From positions 35,690,128-35,754,127 of the forward strand of contig JAJEKV010000002.1 of assembly GCA_021234155.1 (NCBI GenBank): a DNA stretch of 64,000 nucleotides, given 5' to 3'. Positions 12,231 through 23,384 of the stretch are shown here, piece after piece. Made by a program: the position numbers and the translations under genes. Source of the stretch: Isoetes taiwanensis (taxonomy: Eukaryota > Streptophyta > Lycopodiopsida > Isoetales > Isoetaceae). Within the stretch, counting starts at the first letter, position 1, and each line of letters opens with the position of its first letter. A model generated the notes under the pieces. The model was not told the DNA's origin. It searched no databases and saw nothing but the letters and a program-made list of their open reading frames with translations.

Positions 12231-13583
12231 GGCCATGTGGATGTGTCGTCGAGGGCTTCTAGGCATATGTCCCCGTTTGTTATGAGACAAATGAACTAAT
12301 GCAAGCATCAAATGAACAAATACAAGCACGCAAGAATAGAGAGAATGGATCATTCATCATGAAAACAATATGACGAAATCGAACCACATAGCTACAAGAG
12401 GCAATAAATGCTAAACCCGTAATTTGCAAACGAAAGTCAATAATATTCCGATGAAATGAAAAAACATGCCGATGTCATACATGTGCTAAACTAGAGCATA
12501 ACCTCCATGCTCGCTGTAAATCTAACAAAAAAGTTGGAAACGTGCAAGTCCAAACCAACTAATAACATGCAAGTCTCAAGGAATGTTCCTACAAAAAACT
12601 CGGGCTCTCCAAGCAAAAAATAATACTCCTAGTCGAAGTGTCTGGTAAAAGGGAATACAATTAACGAGGCACCAAGCCGAACGTATGTATAAATGGACCA
12701 AAACAGATGCTTGTATTGAAGATTGAAATTTATGACGCAAAGCATTCAAAGCATAAAGATCGAACTACCATAGAGAATGCAAAGAGAATTTTATGAAATA
12801 GCGAAGTAGCCATCAGACACCAACCATCAAACATCGCAAATAGATGTTCATCCAAAGAATGAAATATATGGTGCAAATGCACGTGTAAAGAGCAAACTTA
12901 CCATCGAGAAAACAATGCCTAAGCCAAGCAAACCATAGATGAGTCTCCGAGACTGCGGTCGCACAAATGCAAATACTTCAAAAGTTCAACAAGGGACTGA
13001 TATCGCATGATGCAAATACTTCACAAGTTCAACATGAGGGATTTATGGTGGACGCATTATGCAATATATAAAAAAAAATATTCCAACCAGAACAATTTAG
13101 TTAATAAAAGAATAGAACCATGCGACTTGGACAAGGGAAAATATTACTTAAACCCAACCAAGAAAAAACAAACCCTTCAGTCGAAAACATTTAAAAGTTG
13201 AGGATAAGGGACTCTTGGGGGAGCCATACACCTCATAATTCATTAGAACAAACCTGCCCTTTAAGGGTCGTAAGAGTGGGGGAATAACTTGCATATCATG
13301 GGACGTAAACAAAGCACTCTGGAGAGCCTAAAATTAAATTTCATACTCTACTAGCCTGTTATATAAGGTAAACACTTTTTGTAAAGCTTATCACAAAGGA
13401 GTGTGATTGAGCATCGATTGAAGCAAATGTATTTAGTGAGCGCATAGAACCATGCATAAAGCACAAGTAATAATCACAGGCATACGAAAAAACAAAAATA
13501 AACAAAAATGCATATATAAAAAAAAAATAAACGAAAATGCATGTGAAGAGGTGCACAAAAATGCATATGAAGGACCTCTATTA
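12231..13583. other. Unannotated DNA with small repeats
   Basis: No gene is seen. The phrase TGCAAATACTTCAMAAGTTCAACA occurs twice, near 12967 and 13010. ACAAAAATGCATAT-like phrases recur at 13490-13570. A GGGGGAG run at about 13217 could be an old polypurine tract of an LTR element, but nothing else supports that. Confidence 0.4.
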
Positions 13584-14215
13584 TTATGCAGCCTCCATTC
13601 TAGTTTTAGCTAGAGTTCTAATAAAGACAGCTATATTTCCAATGCTGGTCACTGCACTTGAAATTGCTAAAACTTGTTGTTGTTGTGTATAAACCACTCC
13701 TGCTCCCGTGAAATCAGTAATAATGTTGTCAAAAGTCTGAAAGAAATCATTAATGTTGTCCCTGTCATGAAACTTTAACCTCCTCAACTCATTTTCCAAC
13801 ACATCTATTTGAGAGGATGTCTTTTCCTCATAATTCAGGAGCATGTAGCTCCACATCTCACTAGGATGCATGCCTCTTATTTTCAAGACAACGCTTGAGT
13901 TTACTTTGCTCATAATTATTCCTTGAGCTTCCCTTACCTTGGCAATTTCTCCAGTTCCTTCTTGCCTAACAGAAATTATTTCTGCTTCTCCAGTTGCATC
14001 AGCACCATTCACTGAGCTAGAACTTCCCTCTGCAGCAACTCCTAAGGTTCTGCTTGTTCTTACTCCCTTTTCACCTGGTTCTACAATTTCCCACAAGCCC
14101 TCAACTTGTAACACATGTTTGATCTTTTCCTTCCAAACTTGGAGGCCAGACTCTCCCTTAAAGACATCAATTGCATTTAAAAGCCCTGCACCTAATCTGC
14201 TTGCTATCTATGTCT
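13584..14215 (-). pseudogene. Ty1/Copia gag fragment
   Basis: The minus strand encodes the N-terminal part of a Copia Gag: GLQVWKEKIKHV, LQVEGLWEIVEP, then MWSYMLLNYEEKTSSQ, ENELRRLKFHDRDNI, DFFQTFDNII and a helical C-terminal stretch. This layout (substrate-like Trp-Lys motif, then LENEL-L---) is typical of the UBN2/gag-polypeptide domain of plant Copia elements. A 1-nt frameshift lies near 14115 and a stop lies just upstream at about 14205. Protease, integrase and reverse transcriptase are missing downstream, so this is a 5' remnant. A glycine/serine-rich insert at about residues 28-50 looks low-complexity. Confidence 0.85.
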
Positions 14216-14221
14216 TAACCT

Positions 14222-14233
14222 GCTCTGATACCA
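14222..14233 (-). other. Primer-binding site, initiator-Met tRNA
   Basis: The minus strand reads TGGTATCAGAGC, the standard plant Copia primer-binding site complementary to the 3' end of initiator methionine tRNA. It lies one base from an LTR-like TG...CA terminus and about 10 bp upstream of the gag fragment, where it should be. Confidence 0.9.
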
Positions 14234-14234
14234 A

Positions 14235-15100
14235 TGTAAGAAATTAAAGCAAAATGCAACAATTTTCTTCAATATCACAGAATTATTTCAAGACCATTAA
14301 TAGTTGATAATGTTCTTTAAATGATGCACTAAGGTCACAAGAGAATAACATTCTCTATCACAAAACACATAAGAAAAATTATGGTATCATAACTTCATCA
14401 TTGTAAGGTCAATAGCCTTCACAATTTGAGACAATAAGCAATTCATAGGATTTCAATTTATCACCCCTATATGAAAGTCCTAACCATTACCTTTGGACTT
14501 GATGCACTATTCTCAACTCAAATCGAGCAGAATACTTCCAACTCACACTGCCTTAGGTCGTCAAGCCGAGCTCTGGATCAACCAAACTGACATCGAATTC
14601 CCATTGTATTTTCTTTATTCTAGCAGTCCGGCGGCCATGCCAGACTGCTTGCATCTTTTTCGATCCTCTGTGTCTCCTGCCAAATCCAGATTGGACCGAA
14701 AGAATTCGAACTAGAAATGGCTCCAAGCATATCATCTATGCTATCTAATATTTATTTCAATGGTTAAACCATTGATTTTCTTCCTCCTCATTTAACATAC
14801 TCCTTTAAGCACATTAGGTTAATGAATAACTTGTCTCTCCAAGGTCTATAATTCACAAGACCTATAAATCAAAGACCTTCCCGAGGTTCTCACTTCATAG
14901 TTCATACTGTATTTTCTTTCTGACATCTTTATCTTGTTTTTCATGTTCTCAATAGTTCACAGAACTTTTGTAATCTTTCTGTATGCTTTTTCCTGTATAA
15001 ACTTGTATATGAACTCAACATAGCTTTCTTCAATATATTAAGGTATGAACCTCAATATGAACTATACATAACTATCTGCAATAAATTAATATATGAACTC
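14235..15100 (-). repeat. Probable Copia 5' LTR (far edge uncertain)
   Basis: Starting next to the primer site, the + strand begins TGTAAGAAATT, so on the element strand the LTR ends in CA as expected. The interval is AT-rich and has no coding signal. The outer LTR end and target duplication were not found, so the 15100 boundary is a guess. Confidence 0.4.
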
Positions 15101-15103
15101 CAA

Positions 15104-15465
15104 CATCTCCAGTCTTCCATATCTAATATAAAGCAAAATGTTGAGCAAATATGCAAGGTGTTGGAAATAATACTAGTAATCATTTTTTGAACCCAACTTG
15201 CATGAGAAATAGCTATTGCGAAGATGTAATGCCATCGAATCCAACAACCAAAGATGTGAAGATGTAATACATTGGAAGAGAGGCCGCTGCACCAACCAGA
15301 CACGAGAAAGGAGAAATAAGCTAAAAAAATCTAGCTTCCAGTAAAGAGCCAAGGTCTTTCACACACATAACAATTTTCCAGTCTTTTGTATCTAGGAAGA
15401 AGCAAATTTAGAGCAAATATACAGGGCTTTGGGGACAATACTAATGATCAATTAATCAAGTCAAC
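15104..15465. repeat. Diverged duplication, about 90 bp, 265 bp apart
   Basis: The blocks at about 15104-15192 and 15370-15459 share CAGTCTT, ATCTA, AAGCAAA, GAGCAAATATRCA, GG and AATACTARTRATCA. The sequence between them has no gene. Confidence 0.6.
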
Positions 15466-16561
15466 CCTGTACGGATTTTATGTGGCAACCAGCTAGTCGT
15501 TTTGCTTGTTATCGCTGTAACTTATGTTCGTCTGGACTTATTCGGATCCTCGCTTTATCCGGTTTGGCTGTTTTGTTTGAATGCCTTGTGTCCGTTTTAT
15601 TTTCATATATAATTGTAAATAAGATTTGACTTGTATCTTGATTTCTTTCAATGGTGGAAAAATCATATGCTGGCATGGAAATTTTAGCTTGGCCTCATCA
15701 GGGTTTTTTGCAGAGGGTTTCGATGCATATTAACATGGGGGGTAACTCCCGGCATCGAGAGCTATTGGATGGGCATATTTGCAAGTTATTCCTCGATGTA
15801 GGCCCTAGATAGTGATCTTCATTTGCGGAGAGTTTTGGTATACTGTATAACGAGATTTGCGAAATTACTATAAGGTTTGAGGCAATGTACTAAATGATGT
15901 TGATTCTATACATGTATTTTACAAAGGGGCTCTTGTTGCCATATTAATTTTCATTAATAAACATGTTGCTAATAGCGTTCTTCCCTTTGTGCAACATCAC
16001 CACACACATATAGTTGTTTGCTCAACATTGTATATCTATTGCACATAACTGCAAAAGGATATTGCACAACTATCTCAATGCAGCATATCATCCACATCTA
16101 AATTTCAAGAGCCTTTGCTAATCCTAATGCAAAACATTATTTTGCCGAAGCCGGACAACTCAATCTCGTCTTTCACAATGGTCAAATAATGTTACCATTT
16201 TGTTCAACAATATCCAAAACTGAATAGAATAGAATAATGATTGTGTATTTTAATTTTCACTTTGCCAGAAGGTCATCAACTGGGCTATAGTTACTTGAAA
16301 CCATATAAGCAACATTTCTAATTTGAACATATGAAATAAAAACATACGTCTTCATTAGTCTCTACCTCCCCCCCGGCCCGGGCAGCACCATTTAGTATAA
16401 CACACCAAACAATCATGGCATCATTGCTAAAGCCTATCCAATAGAATAAATTGTTGATAAAGCCTCGCAATGACGCATTTATTTAACAATATGATTAGAA
16501 CCACCTTCTATTGTCAAATGATCCATGAAATATGAATAGATTTAGTGATAAAGCTACTCGA
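15466..16561. other. Unannotated DNA, no gene seen
   Basis: AT-rich sequence. A GC-rich string (CCCCCCCGGCCCGGGC) at about 16370 is an isolated feature. No exon or RNA gene is recognised. Confidence 0.45.
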
Positions 16562-18110
16562 TTAAGTTGCTAGGGGTTATATTAATGATGAACCCCGACG
16601 TAATAGAACTTTCTGTTGGTACATGTCCACTATGGTCCATTTGTCGCAACCCGATATGGATAGATATGTAGATGTCTACTAGACTTGGTTGTCTGGTGAC
16701 TTCCTAATATGGACCTTAGACAAAAAATAAAAAAACACTCGTGACTTCTTAAGGCATGAATTATCTCGCCTACAATGTGTGCATATACCACAAAAATTTT
16801 GCCCAATGAATGTGTGGCAAGTTGGTATAGACCTAGTGATGCCTAAGACTTGTGCACTTTGGTCAGGGATTCAAACCCTATCTTAGCTGTCATTTCTTGA
16901 TGGGAATTGTTAGGGGTTACATTAATGATCAACCCCGACACAATAGAACTTTTTGTTGGTACATGTCCAATATGCTCCATTCGTCGCAACCCAATATGGA
17001 TAGGATATGTAGGTGCTACTAGACTTGGTTGTCTGGTGACTTCCTAATATGGACCTTAAACAAAAAATAAAAAATACTCGTGATTTCCTAAGGGGGGATT
17101 TATCTCGCCTACAAAGTGTGCATGTACCACAAAAGCTTTGCTTAAAGGATGTGTGGCAAGTTGGTATAGGCCTAGTGATGCCTAAGATTTGTGCACTTTT
17201 GTTGATACATGTTCAGTATGGTCCATTCGGCACAATTCGATATAGATAGGATATGTAGGTGTCTACGAGGCTTGGCTGTCTGGTGACTTCTTAATATAGA
17301 TCTTAAATAAAAATATAAAAAAAATACTCGTGACTTCCTAAGACAGGAGTTATCTCGCATACAAAGCGTGCATGTACCACAAAAGTTTTGCTCGACGGAT
17401 GTGTAGCGAGTTGGTATAGATCTAGTGATGCTTAAGATTTGTGCACTTTGGTCAGGGGTTCAAACCCTACCTTAGATGTCATTTCTTGATTGGAGTTGTT
17501 AGAGGTTATTATATTAATGATTTAAACCCGACGTAGTAGAACTTGCTGTTTCTACATGTTCACTATAGTCCATTCGGCGTCATTTCTTGATAGAAGCTAC
17601 TAGGGGTTTATATTAATGATGAACCATGATGTAGTAGAACTTTCTGTTGATACATGTTCACTATGGTGCATTATGTGCAACTTGATATGGGTAGGATATG
17701 TAGGTGTCTATTAGGCTTGGCCGTCTAGTGACTTCCTAATATGGACCTAACGTAAAAATATAAAGTCTGTTAAGGTCCATATTAGGAAGTCACCAGACAG
17801 CCAAGCCTAGTAGACACCTACATATCCTACCCATATCGGGTTGCACCGAATGGACCATAGTGAATATGTATCAAGAGAAAGTTCTACTCCGTCGGGAATG
17901 GACCATAGTGAATATGTATCAACAAAAAGTTCTACTTCGTCCGAGTTCATCATATATATAACCCCTAGCAACTCCCATCAAGAAATGACATTTAAGGCAG
18001 GATTTGAACCCTTGACCAAGGTGCACAAATCTTAAGCATCACTAGGTCTATACCAACACACTACACATCCGTTGAGCAAAACTTTTATGGTACATGCATA
18101 CTTTGTAGGC
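16562..18110. repeat. Tandem tRNA-derived repeat array ending in an inverted copy
   Basis: A unit of about 300-340 bp repeats from 16562 (second copy at about 16906, third at about 17200, later partial copies). Each has TAGGGGTTA, ATTAATGAT, TAGAACTT, GTCCATTYG, GATATG, TGTCTGGTGACTTCCTAATA, then GTTGGTATAGACCTAGTGAT and GGTTCAAACCC-like strings. The last two resemble a pol III A box and B box about 40 bp apart, so the unit is probably SINE- or tRNA-derived. From about 17770 the same sequence runs in the opposite direction, giving a hairpin with arms of about 130 bp (17620-17750 and 17770-17900) and a loop of about 20 bp. Confidence 0.8.
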
Positions 18111-18254
18111 AGAGAGTACGACAGCCCAGGCGGCGACACCTCAACCTCTACTCAAAAGGGGGTGCTTGGGGTGGATCAAGGTGGCTCTGTCCCAACCGTC
18201 GATCTCAGATCTGGATGGCGCAGACGACAATATCCAAATCTCTACACACAAGGG

Positions 18255-18400
18255 GGTAATTTATATAAATTATATATAAGAGATATGTCATATATGTCAT
18301 GTATAACTTGGGTCATATATTATTGTATCTATCATGTATTATTACATATGCCATGTATAATATATTACATATGTCATCACTCTTATATAATGCATATACA
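18255..18400. repeat. AT-rich minisatellite (TATTACATATGTCATGTATA type)
   Basis: Phrases ATATGTCATGTATAA, ATGTATTATTACATATG and ATTACATATGTCAT recur. The same phrases form a longer array at about 34570-34870, so this is a dispersed family. Confidence 0.7.
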
Positions 18401-18727
18401 ATTTCTGTCCTCCATATTTTGTTTGGTGCATTTTCGTTGCAATTGATTCCCTTGCTGATACGTGTTGTGTTTCAGCCTTTTATTTTCACTCCTTCGACTT
18501 GAATGGGGATTACTATGTGTGTGGATAAGCAATAATTAACTATGACGTCATCAGCTTTGCTATTTATGAAGCAATATTCCCTCAGCTTTGGTACTTGATT
18601 AAACAATATTCTCTTCCTCCGGCTGCTGGCGATTGGCCCAATCTCCCCTAGATTGGTTTTCGTACTTGAAATTAAGGTCTGGGATATCTGAAATATCTTT
18701 GGGTTCAATTCAATCGTCTCTCTGGGC

Positions 18728-18737
18728 TATATAAAAG
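18728..18737 (+). promoter_or_regulatory. TATA box of the 18777 gene
   Basis: TATATAAAAG lies 49 bp upstream of the chosen start codon. It predicts a transcription start near 18760 and a very short 5' UTR. A 15-codon upstream frame beginning at 18755 overlaps the main start in another frame and could damp translation if the start site lies upstream of it. Confidence 0.7.
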
Positions 18738-18776
18738 GGCTGCTGGTGCTGGTAATGGCTGCGTTCTTCGGGAGAC

Positions 18777-19217
18777 ATGGCTCCAAAGAAGAGGAAGTTT
18801 GAGCAGATAATTCTTAGCTTCTTGGATGGTCATCTTCCATATCCAAAATGCCGTAGAATCGATCTCTTGGTGGTCGTTGATGGTTGGATGGCTTTTGGTG
18901 ATGGAGGCCATAAAATGGATGACAATGTGGCGGATGTTTCTGGCAGCTTAAACTTGGAGGAGAGAGTGTCTGATGCCTTATATTTGCCTGAACTTGACTT
19001 CGAGCTGCCTGAGCAGATCGGTTCATTTGAATTGGTTGGCAATTTAGAAGAATGCCCTGAGATTGGTGTCTTACCATATCTATTTGGATACGAGGATGAC
19101 TTCGTCTGTACTAGCTGCCTTTGTTTTGTGAGCAACGAAGAAGTTGATGAATCCGGCCGTTGTAAGACCTGTACTAAGGAGTGTGTAGTGAAATGCTCTG
19201 AAAAAATGCAGTCTTAG
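18777..19217 (+). CDS. Uncharacterised 146-residue nuclear-type protein with C-terminal CxxC pairs
   Basis: I do not recognise this family. A single uninterrupted frame of 146 residues starts in a good context (GACATGG) 49 bp after a strong TATA box. The N terminus MAPKKRK is a classic basic nuclear-localisation signal. The middle is acidic and leucine-rich (about residues 45-95, with NLEERVSDALYLPELDFELP). The C terminus has CTSC, then 14 residues later CKTC, followed by two more cysteines, which is the spacing of a zinc ribbon. No intron, frameshift or stop breaks it. The next gene-like features downstream on the same strand are the SGPP and SPHK fragments, but they start 1.4 kb away. It could be a lineage-specific gene or the small accessory protein of a DNA transposon. 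Promoter and frame support a real gene; function is unknown. Confidence 0.6.
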   Translation: MAPKKRKFEQIILSFLDGHLPYPKCRRIDLLVVVDGWMAFGDGGHKMDDNVADVSGSLNLEERVSDALYLPELDFELPEQIGSFELVGNLEECPEIGVLPYLFGYEDDFVCTSCLCFVSNEEVDESGRCKTCTKECVVKCSEKMQS

Positions 19218-20613
19218 CTTCTTTCATCGCATGTAACTTGCCTTTTATATGAGTCTGTATATGAGTCTGTAGCCTACTGTGCATTGTAGCAATTTTGGAC
19301 GATGTATGCTACTGGTGCATTTTGTATATTTATGAAATAGATAAACTTCTGCGATTTGAATCAGGGGTTAGGACTATGATTTTGATGCTGTATTGTATAA
19401 AAAAGGGTATATTTTGGCATGTTTGAGCAGCTTGTTTCCATTTAGTGGTCTAGTTTCTAATTTTAATGTGTTTGCAAGTTTATTGTTGGCTATTTTTCAT
19501 GCTAAATTGTGGGGTGTCGATAGCGTTTCACGCCACTTCCTTTTTCGAGGCTGGGCTCCCTGTTTTTTGCAGGTGCGGCGGAGCAGAGGAGGGGCAGGCA
19601 TCGTTGAAGCCAAGAAGGGCTCTTCATATGCAAGGGCATGCTTGGCATGTTCCTGGTTGTTGCCAAACAGTGGCAAACAGTGGCAAAAGGATTTGGATCG
19701 CTGCTGATTGTTGGCAAACAGTGGAAAAGGAGCGCCCAAGAAGATCTGGGCCTGCAGGAAGCGTTGCTTGCTTCTGGGTTTACTTGCTTTGCTTGCAGAG
19801 CAGGGGCTCCAGGGGACTTCCAGGGCTTCCGATTCAGCTTTACGGCTTGCGATTCAAGCCTTTTTTAGTCTGGTTTGTTGTAACAGAGCAAGATCTGGAC
19901 ACAGCAGGCTGGAATCGATTCTTTGAAGCCCGGAATAGGTAGCAGCGAAGCTTAGTCCTGCTGCTGGTGCCGGATTTGAAGATGCAACAGCCAGGGACTG
20001 GTTTGATGATGCCGGAAACGTTGGTTGGGTCTTTTCCTTGCCCAACTTGATGTCTGGAGTTCCTGTAACTGGTCGATTTGCTGAAGCCGGGGGAAGTTAG
20101 CAGAGGCCTTCTGCCCTATCCAATCTGTGACTTCCGGCCCAGCTTCTGGCGATTCCGACCTATGCAGTATATGCATGGTCTGCCGATTCCGACCTATGCA
20201 GCATATGCATGGTCTGCCGACGTTTTTTCTTGGGTCACCATGAGGTGATGGAGACCTTAGGAAATGGCAGGACATTTCTTCTCTAAAAAGATGCTGGCCA
20301 CTGATCTGGCATCATATTTAGAATATGCTCCAGATCCATGGCTAGGATTCAACCTCACAAACGTAACCCATAATACTTGAAAAAAACATCTTATTAAAGA
20401 CATTTCCTGCAGCAAGGCGCATCACTTGAATTGGTTGGCAAGCGTGCTGTCATCTTTCTCAAAACTAGTCTCGTAATTTTAATTATGAAATGAATTGAAC
20501 AGGGTACTTATATTAAGCTTTGTTTTGGAGCTTCAGACTTTGCACGGTTGATTTCTTTAAGAGTTGATTTCTTTGGAGTAGTATATGATTGTTATTGACA
20601 TTCAGATTTGCAG
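19218..20613. other. GC-richer spacer with short tandem repeats
   Basis: Repeated CAGTGGCAAA phrases lie at 19660-19730. A 34-bp unit with GATTCCGACCTATGCAG and CATATGCATGGTCTGCC-like halves is perfectly doubled but for one base at about 20152-20219. Several overlapping open frames exist, none resembling a known protein. An intron acceptor at 20612-20613 ends the stretch. Confidence 0.5.
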
Positions 20614-21058
20614 ACTTGCAATGAAAGAGTTGAGGCCAGTTGCTGGGCTCCATAGGTTCCGTGAATGGGTCAAAAAGCATGGACTAAAGAGGGCGTCAGT
20701 GACAAATGCGCCAAGAGAAAATGCAGAACTAATGATCTCAATTCTTGGGCTCGCTAGTTTTTTTGAATTGCTTGTTGTTGGCAGTGAATGCAAACGTGCA
20801 AAGCCTTTCCCATATCCTTATTTGAAAGCAATGCAACACTTCAATGTCTCTCCAGAAAAAGCCTTTGCAATTGAAGTAAGGTACCTAAGAAATTTGGTTT
20901 TTAACATATAATTTGATGTGGTTGAGTAGGATTCGCCCTCAGGTCTAAAGGATGCAGGAGCAGCAGAGCTAGCAGTTGTGGGGTTGACTACAGGAAATCC
21001 ATGTTCTGCTCTTCTTGAGGCAGGAGCATCTTTTCTAGCTAAGGACTACAGTGATCCT
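20614..21058 (+). pseudogene. SGPP-type HAD sugar phosphatase, 3' fragment
   Basis: Two exons (20614-20875 and 20930-21058) encode the C-terminal part of a haloacid-dehalogenase phosphatase. Motifs are VTNAPRENAELMISILGL (motif II region), GSECKRAKPFPYPYLKAM (conserved Lys) and, across the intron, DSPSGLKDAG (motif III aspartate) with VVGLTTGNP. They match plant SGPP (Arabidopsis At2g38740 family), a cytosolic phosphatase for small phosphosugars. The N-terminal half with the nucleophile motif DxDGT and the cap domain is absent upstream, and the last exon is missing after the donor at 21059. The intron is only about 54 bp, unusually short for a plant. It is a fragment, perhaps captured, rather than a working gene. 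Family call is firm; the exact member is inferred. Confidence 0.85.
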
Positions 21059-21526
21059 GTAAGAGCACGCCTTTTCATAGAAAGCACAACACTCATTCTA
21101 TCACTGATTCTGCGTTCTTCTCGAATCTGGCTTCTAACACAGAGGTATTTGTGCATTCTTTTTTGGTTCTGCTGGGCTTTTTGGCATTTGGGTCTTCAAG
21201 TTTTTGCCTGATGGAAAGCAGAGTCCATTATTTTGTCATTTTGTTTTCACATTCTTGCTGGGTGTATTTCTTAGCGTAAGCATTGCTCTAAATTGACAAT
21301 GTTATCAAATAGACAAGCACGGTACTCATTAGCTGCTCTAGAAATATTCTGGTATTTATTATCTTCTGCAATAAAGAATGAAGTTTATAGCTCTATACAT
21401 TGAGTAAGAATGGTCATCTGCTTTGATTATCATGTAATTGAAACCCTGACTCTCTAGGAAGCGTTATTATTTAATTCCATTGGATAAATAGATGTTTTAC
21501 AAATTTGTTTTATTTCTATTTAATAG

Positions 21527-22005
21527 AGCATCCTCCATATCCTCGCTTGCGTCATTATAATGGTACCTTTGCATATATTCCAGCTTCTGGATTTGAACAC
21601 ACTGGTGCTTCTTATAATGAGGAGATGGAAAGTTTTAGATTAGAGCACATGATGGCAGAAAGTGAAGCAAACGGGACACAGAAATCAAGTGGGTACTGCA
21701 AGCCTGCAACAGCATATGTGAAAAGTGATTGGAGAATTATGGATGGACTATTTATAATGGAATTGTTGCAAAACGTCCCTTGGGCAAGTGAGGATTTTAA
21801 AGTTGCATATGCAGCTAAGGTATTATAATTATTTGAAGTTATGGGCACATTAGTTTTCATGTTTAGCATCCTTTAACGTTCCTGAATTTTTCTATAGTTT
21901 TCAGATGGCTTTCTTGACTTAATTGTTGTCAAAGATTGCCATTGTTTCCAGCTTTTGGGTCTCCTTCAAAAATTACAAGCCCATCTGAGTTCTGCGCCCA
22001 TCTGA
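21527..22005 (+). pseudogene. Sphingosine kinase (SPHK) C-terminal fragment
   Basis: Two exons (21527-21819 and 21898-22005, intron 78 bp) give LRHYNGTFAYIPASGFEHTG, VKSDWRIMDGLF, LLQNVPWASEDF, YAAK and, across the intron, FSDGFLDLIVVKDC. This is the C-terminal lobe of plant sphingosine kinase, where NVPW-SE and AAKFSDG-LDLI are hallmarks. The enzyme phosphorylates long-chain bases at membranes. The N-terminal diacylglycerol-kinase-like catalytic half is absent. A stop at 22003 ends the frame before the usual C-terminal strand region. Lying 470 bp after an unrelated SGPP fragment on the same strand, it looks like one of two captured or duplicated gene pieces. Confidence 0.85.
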
Positions 22006-23370
22006 GTTTCTTTTTCAGAAATTGCAGCAGAAGATGTTATACCTGTGGTGCGAGGCGAGACCAAGATGCTGAAATTCTATTCCCTAAGTTTAACCAAGTT
22101 GCCAAGTGACTCTGCTTGAAATACAGAGAAAGTACAAATGCAGAGTTCTGCTTTAAATACTACAGGACATTGGTTCAGCAAGTAATGTGGTTTCCTTTCT
22201 CAGGGTTTTGCACCTGTTCTTAGAGAAATACTAAGCAAATTTTAGCAGTCATTTCAACCAACAAAAACTCATTATATGCTTCCATTCTGAACAATATAAG
22301 AAATCAATAGTATGTCCAATGTACGCAGACAAATGGATCTGCAGTGTTTTTGCATCAAGCAAATAGGAATCCTAATCCAAATGGAACTCCCCTGAAAATA
22401 GAGAGAAGAAGCATTAAGAGTACAAACAAGTTACTTTGTGAAGCAACTTTATGCAATAACCAAAGCCTGCCACACTAAGGACTTAATGCCTAGCGAATCT
22501 CTGTGATACAGAAAATAGCACAATATGGAACGAAGCATAGATTGGACCTATGAGCATCCATAGGTTTAGTTAATAGTTAGACATCATTCTGGCTTCTTAG
22601 ATTGGCAGTCTAGATGTCATTTGTATTACAAAATCAAGCTTGGGCATACCTCTCAACCTTCGGTATTATCTTGGCAACCTTAAGTACCTGCATAGAGAGA
22701 GGTAATTTTGTCGAATAGGTAGGAAAACTATCTTGGCCTCCTCTCTCAATCTAAGGCAGCAGTACGCGCTGCTCTGAGGCCCTGTGTTCTTCTTCCCATT
22801 CTCAATTCCGCTATGCTGTATACTTTAAGCCCTCATTCCAGTGCCATGCAACAAAGAGAACATATAGTCTGGAGCATATCAAGCAATTTGGATCATAACC
22901 AGTCATCGGTCTTGTTCATCCCTGCAGTTTCTACGGCCCATTTGGATGAGATGTGATCCAGAGGAACTAAGTTACAGAGCTTCATATCATACGGTACTTT
23001 AAATGGCAATTCTAAAGAAACCCATCACCGTGATTTTCAGACGAGATGAAGGATGAAATATACACCGTAGCTTCAGACCGCTAATTTTAAGAATTGCCTA
23101 TTTTTTCCATGATTGCATGACAACTATCAATTGATATTGACCATTATCAATTGATATTAACATTTTCTAAGAATGTAATATAACATTTAAGGAAGCCCCA
23201 TTTGTAGGGATATTGTGTGGTGATAGAACTAACTATGATAAGGTGTATCTAAATGATTGCATCAATGATTGCATCCGTGATTATGCCTATCATCATATGT
23301 ACCATCTAGATTGGATTTCTTTGGCATGTGCTCACATGTTGATTTGGACTTACAAAACGTGCACACAATA
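22006..23370. other. No gene seen
   Basis: AT-rich spacer. No further SPHK exon could be read downstream of 22005. No other family signature was found. Confidence 0.45.
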
Positions 23371-23373
23371 TGG

Positions 23374-23384
23374 GCATATAAATA
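23374..23384 (+). promoter_or_regulatory. TATA box of the 23.4-24.8 kb locus
   Basis: A CATATAAATAG string lies about 90 bp upstream of a strong splice donor (CTCCAG/GTAAGC at about 23463). A matching acceptor (ATTCCAG) precedes the ATG at 23700. Together they suggest a transcription unit with a non-coding first exon. Confidence 0.5.

Noticed and set aside
16820-18060. tRNA genes in the tandem array
   Set aside because: Only box-like strings are present; no cloverleaf can be drawn and each copy lies inside a longer repeat.
18777-19217. A small plant-virus protein integrated in the genome
   Set aside because: The nuclear signal and cysteine pairs are too general. No neighbouring viral replication gene or origin is present.
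19466-19942. A 158-codon frame in the GC-rich spacer
   Set aside because: Overlaps four other frames, contains tandem CAGTGGCAAA repeats, and shows no protein family signature.
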